Positions 5,434 to 7,200 of a stretch of DNA of 7,200 bases are shown here, piece by piece. Made by a program: the position numbers and the translations under genes. This DNA comes from Pseudomonadota bacterium (GTDB lineage Bacteria > Pseudomonadota > Alphaproteobacteria > Reyranellales > Reyranellaceae). The notes under the pieces were generated by a model. It was not told the origin of the DNA, searched no databases, and worked only from the letters and a program-made list of their open reading frames with translations. Every line of letters begins with the position of its first letter. The first letter of the stretch is position 1. The DNA is taken from positions 1-7,200 of the forward strand of contig JAEWIV010000466.1 in assembly GCA_023386865.1 (NCBI GenBank), in the 5' to 3' direction.

Positions 5434-6439
5434 ACTGCTTGACGATCTCGACCCGGCGGTTCTTGCCGCGCCCCGCTTCGTCGTCGTTCGTGGCGACCGG
5501 GGCGATCATGCCGGCGCCGGCTGCTCTCAGCCGGTCCGATGCGATGCCGTGGTTCTGGACAAGCTGATCGACCACCGATTTGGCGCGCCGCTGCGACAGG
5601 CTCATGTTGTAGTCGAAGCCCCCGACATTGTCGGTGTGCCCGACGATATAGACCTTGAGATCGGGCTGGGCCTTGAGCAACTTGCCGATCTCGGCGAGCG
5701 ACGGCGCCGATTCCTGCTTGAGGTCCGCCTTGTCGGTATCGAAGTACAGCCCGTAGAGCGCCACCCGCCCGGTCGCCGCGATGTCCTTGGCCATGGTCGC
5801 GGCGTCGACCGTCACCATCTTCGTTTCCATCGGCTTGTCCTCGACGACGTCGAGCAGGACGGCAACGCGATCCTTGGTTTCCGGAAAGGCGGTGCTGCGA
5901 TCCACGGCAACGTACAGGGAGACTGCGATCGGACCTTCGGGGCGCGACAGCGTGGCGGCCAAATAGTGCGGCTCGGCCGGGACGTTGAAGGCGACCTTGG
6001 AGAGGTCGTTGTTCTGCAGTGCCTTGGTCGGCGGGTAGAGAATTCGGTAGATCTCGGCCCCGAAGGACTCGCATTGCTCCTCGCCCGAGCACTTGAACAG
6101 GACGGTGAAGCCTTTTGCGGCCAGCTCGTTCTCGTAGTTGCGGAACACCTCGAGTGAGCTGCGCGCCGGTGGTGCGAGGTAGAGCAGCCTCGTGTGCCGT
6201 CCCTCCAGCTCCCGCACCGAATCGCGGGCGGGCTGTCCGTTGTCGCCCAGCGCCAGCTTGCCGACAATCAGCTTGACGGCGTCGTAGGGGCGGTTTTCGT
6301 AGCCGATCAGGCGCGATCCCTCGTAGCGCTTGATCAGGGGGAAATCTCTCGCGCCCGCCACTTCCTGCTGCGCGAGCGCGCCTGTCGACAGGAGCAGGGC
6401 AGCGGCAAGAACGATGGTGGCAACGGGACCGCGGGACAT
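5432..6439 (-). CDS. Periplasmic DUF4892-OmpA peptidoglycan-binding protein
   Basis: This 335-residue exported protein has a signal peptide at 1-23 (hydrophobic core VATIVLAAALLLS, cleavage after ALA). No lipobox Cys is present, so it is probably soluble in the periplasm and held to the wall by its C-terminus. Residues about 30-205, beginning DFPLIKRYEGSRLIGYENRP, resemble DUF4892, a domain of unknown function. Cys117 and Cys123 could form a disulfide. Residues about 224-335 are an OmpA C-terminal domain: LYFDTDKADL (231-240), GHTDNVG (267-273), N278 with LSQRRAKSV (281-289), and the ending NRRVEIV. D270 and R285 match the Asp/Arg pair that binds diaminopimelate in peptidoglycan. It lacks the N-terminal beta-barrel of true OmpA. 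ATG 6439 is preceded by GGAGGG (6449-6444) at a good distance; an upstream in-frame TTG (6451) overlaps that site and is less likely. Confidence 0.83.
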   Translation of the reverse strand: MSRGPVATIVLAAALLLSTGALAQQEVAGARDFPLIKRYEGSRLIGYENRPYDAVKLIVGKLALGDNGQPARDSVRELEGRHTRLLYLAPPARSSLEVFRNYENELAAKGFTVLFKCSGEEQCESFGAEIYRILYPPTKALQNNDLSKVAFNVPAEPHYLAATLSRPEGPIAVSLYVAVDRSTAFPETKDRVAVLLDVVEDKPMETKMVTVDAATMAKDIAATGRVALYGLYFDTDKADLKQESAPSLAEIGKLLKAQPDLKVYIVGHTDNVGGFDYNMSLSQRRAKSVVDQLVQNHGIASDRLRAAGAGMIAPVATNDDEAGRGKNRRVEIVKQ

Positions 6440-6572
6440 CCGACCCTCCAATGACGCGTAGAGCCGCCATCGTGCCCGTACCGTCTAGGCAAGGCCATAG
6501 CGTCGTCATCTTGCCTCTGGACAGCGAGGCGCGCCGCCTCGAGTGGCCTTCGACTTTTTTGCGTGGCGGGAC
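6440..6572. repeat. Divergent spacer with overlapping inverted repeats and a T6 run
   Basis: No gene is visible here between the OmpA-family and hsp20 starts. Three perfect inverted repeats occur: AGGCAAG (6487-6493) with CTTGCCT (6510-6516); AAGGCCA (6491-6497) with TGGCCTT (6544-6550); and CGAGGCG-CGC-CGCCTCG (6525-6541), a tight hairpin. The first two share bases 6491-6493, so they exclude each other if transcribed. A run of six T follows at 6555-6560. It lies about 14 bases before the hsp20 -35 and could act as an UP-like element or as a terminator U-tract. The promoter of the OmpA-family gene must lie here on the minus strand; TATGGC (6499-6494) is a possible -10 without a convincing -35. 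Confidence 0.45.
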
Positions 6573-6601
6573 CTTGACGTCGCGCGGGCTTTTCCTAGAT
6601 C
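6573..6601 (+). promoter_or_regulatory. Promoter of the hsp20 gene
   Basis: CTTGACG (6573-6579) contains a five-of-six -35 (TTGACG). After 16 bases comes TAGATC (6596-6601), a weak -10, within CCTAGAT (6594-6600). The same positions can be read as a heat-shock sigma (RpoH) promoter through the CTTG core. Transcription would begin near 6607, exactly where the structured leader starts. Which sigma factor is used cannot be decided from these matches. Confidence 0.5.
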
Positions 6602-6606
6602 GACGT

Positions 6607-6693
6607 CCGGCGGGTCCGCAAGGGCCTGCCTCGCAAGGCCGGTCGCCCTGCGGGGGGCCGGTCGCAAACCCATCGCTCATGAGGAGGATGACA
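6607..6693 (+). ncRNA. ROSE-type RNA thermometer in the hsp20 5' leader
   Basis: The last hairpin pairs CATC (6671-6674) with GATG (6687-6690) and CTC (6676-6678) with GAG (6684-6686), leaving G6675 bulged and a 5-base loop. This buries the Shine-Dalgarno sequence GGAGGA (6683-6688). The 5' arm contains UCGCU (6673-6677), which matches the conserved U(U/C)GCU motif of ROSE elements; its bulged G is essential for temperature sensing in Bradyrhizobium ROSE. Upstream, CCGGC (6607-6611)/GCCGG (6657-6661), CCGC (6616-6619)/GCGG (6650-6653) and AGGGC (6621-6625)/GCCCT (6645-6649) can stack into a long arm. Inside it is a small hairpin, GCCT (6628-6631)/AGGC (6636-6639). Length (about 87 bases), position and downstream gene type all fit. 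At low temperature translation would be blocked, and heat would melt the weak last stem. The upper helices are hand-folded and less certain than the last one. Confidence 0.8.
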
Positions 6694-7149
6694 ATGCGTA
6701 CCGACTTCGATTTCGCTCCCTTGTATCGGGCCACCGTCGGCTTCGACCGCGTGTTCGACATGCTCGATTCGATGGCCGGCCAGCCTTCCCACGGCGGCTA
6801 TCCGCCCTACAACATCGAGAAAACGGCCGACGACGCCTGGCGGATCGTCATGGCGGTGGCGGGCTTCACCGAGGCCGAGCTCAACGTCACCCAGAAGGAG
6901 GACGAACTTCTGGTGACCGGCAGGGGCCATCCCGACCGCAACGAGCCTACCGAGTATCTCTATCGCGGCATTGGCGCGCGCGACTTCGAGCGCCGCTTCC
7001 AGCTGGCCGACCACGTCCGCGTGACGAGCGCCAAGCTGCAGAACGGCCTGCTTTCCATCGATCTGCAGCGCGAACTGCCCGAGGAGAAGAAGCCGCGGCC
7101 GATCGCGATTGAGGCTCAAGGCGCAGCGCGCACGATCACCCAGCAGTAA
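6694..7149 (+). CDS. IbpA-like Hsp20 small heat-shock protein
   Basis: This 151-residue cytoplasmic holdase chaperone is very similar in layout to E. coli IbpA/IbpB. The N-terminus MRTDFDFAPLYRATVGFDRV (1-20) matches the IbpA start, YPPYNIEK (36-43) opens the alpha-crystallin domain (about 37-127), and VAGFTEAEL (55-63) and LQNGLLSIDL (115-124) are its conserved strands. The C-terminal tail has the I-x-I anchor (IAI, 137-139) used to assemble large oligomers. Such proteins bind unfolding proteins and hand them to the DnaK and ClpB systems. ATG 6694 follows GGAGGA (6683-6688) at a proper distance. The ATG at 6688 overlaps the ribosome site and is unlikely. Translation is probably heat-controlled through the ROSE-like leader. 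Confidence 0.93.
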   Translation: MRTDFDFAPLYRATVGFDRVFDMLDSMAGQPSHGGYPPYNIEKTADDAWRIVMAVAGFTEAELNVTQKEDELLVTGRGHPDRNEPTEYLYRGIGARDFERRFQLADHVRVTSAKLQNGLLSIDLQRELPEEKKPRPIAIEAQGAARTITQQ

Positions 7150-7200
7150 CAGTCCGGTGCCTGACCGGGGGGCCACGGCGGCCGGGGATGGCGGCGCCGT
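7150..7200 (+). other. Downstream flank of hsp20, no supported gene
   Basis: CCGGT (7154-7158) and ACCGG (7164-7168) can form a short hairpin just after the hsp20 stop, followed by G-rich sequence without a T-run, so it is not a good intrinsic terminator. An ATG at 7188 opens a frame that runs off the window after four codons. It may start a next gene, but nothing visible supports this. Confidence 0.3.

Noticed and set aside
6451..6693. In-frame N-terminal extension of the Hsp20 frame up to 6451
   Set aside because: The extension shows no homology, crosses the promoter and RNA thermometer, and IbpA homology begins exactly at the ATG at 6694 with its ribosome site.

Overview
The window is a GC-rich stretch of bacterial chromosome, very probably from an alphaproteobacterium. 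The evidence is the gene content (an alphaproteobacterial-type DapD N-terminus, a NudB-type Nudix enzyme, a UMF1 transporter) and an IbpA-like small heat-shock gene with a ROSE-type RNA thermometer leader. A more exact placement (for example a Rhodospirillales or Hyphomicrobiales relative) is only a guess. The first ~33 bases are a pure G/C tract that breaks a recognisable protein, so the left edge looks like an unreliable sequence end.

Layout, left to right. The start of dapD (lysine/peptidoglycan precursor synthesis) lies on the minus strand at 1-122, with a good promoter just upstream. Divergent from it is nudB (194-637, plus strand). A FitAB/VapBC-type toxin-antitoxin pair follows (668-1278). 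Its promoter begins inside the nudB stop codon, and a UMF1-family transporter (1278-2663) is translationally coupled to the toxin stop. After an AT-richer spacer with palindromes and a candidate promoter comes a large YbiO-like MscS-family mechanosensitive channel (2803-5064), then a small YdhR-like dimeric alpha/beta-barrel protein (5108-5425). A periplasmic DUF4892-OmpA peptidoglycan-binding protein (5432-6439, minus strand) converges on it with only 6 bases between the two genes. The spacer 6440-6693 is divergent. It carries several inverted repeats, a T6 run, a promoter and the RNA thermometer that controls the final gene, an IbpA/Hsp20 small heat-shock protein (6694-7149). The last 51 bases hold no supported gene.

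How the genes fit together. Several functions concern the envelope and stress: a peptidoglycan precursor enzyme, a mechanosensitive channel, a peptidoglycan-anchored periplasmic protein and a heat-shock chaperone. They are arranged as separate transcription units, not as one pathway. The most informative regulatory readings are two. First, a near-consensus sigma70 promoter for the antitoxin should start transcription at its ATG (a leaderless mRNA), with an inverted-repeat operator over the -10. Second, a hairpin in the hsp20 leader masks the Shine-Dalgarno sequence and has the bulged G typical of ROSE thermometers. I see no mobile element, CRISPR array, tRNA or rRNA. I also do not see a clearly new multi-gene system.
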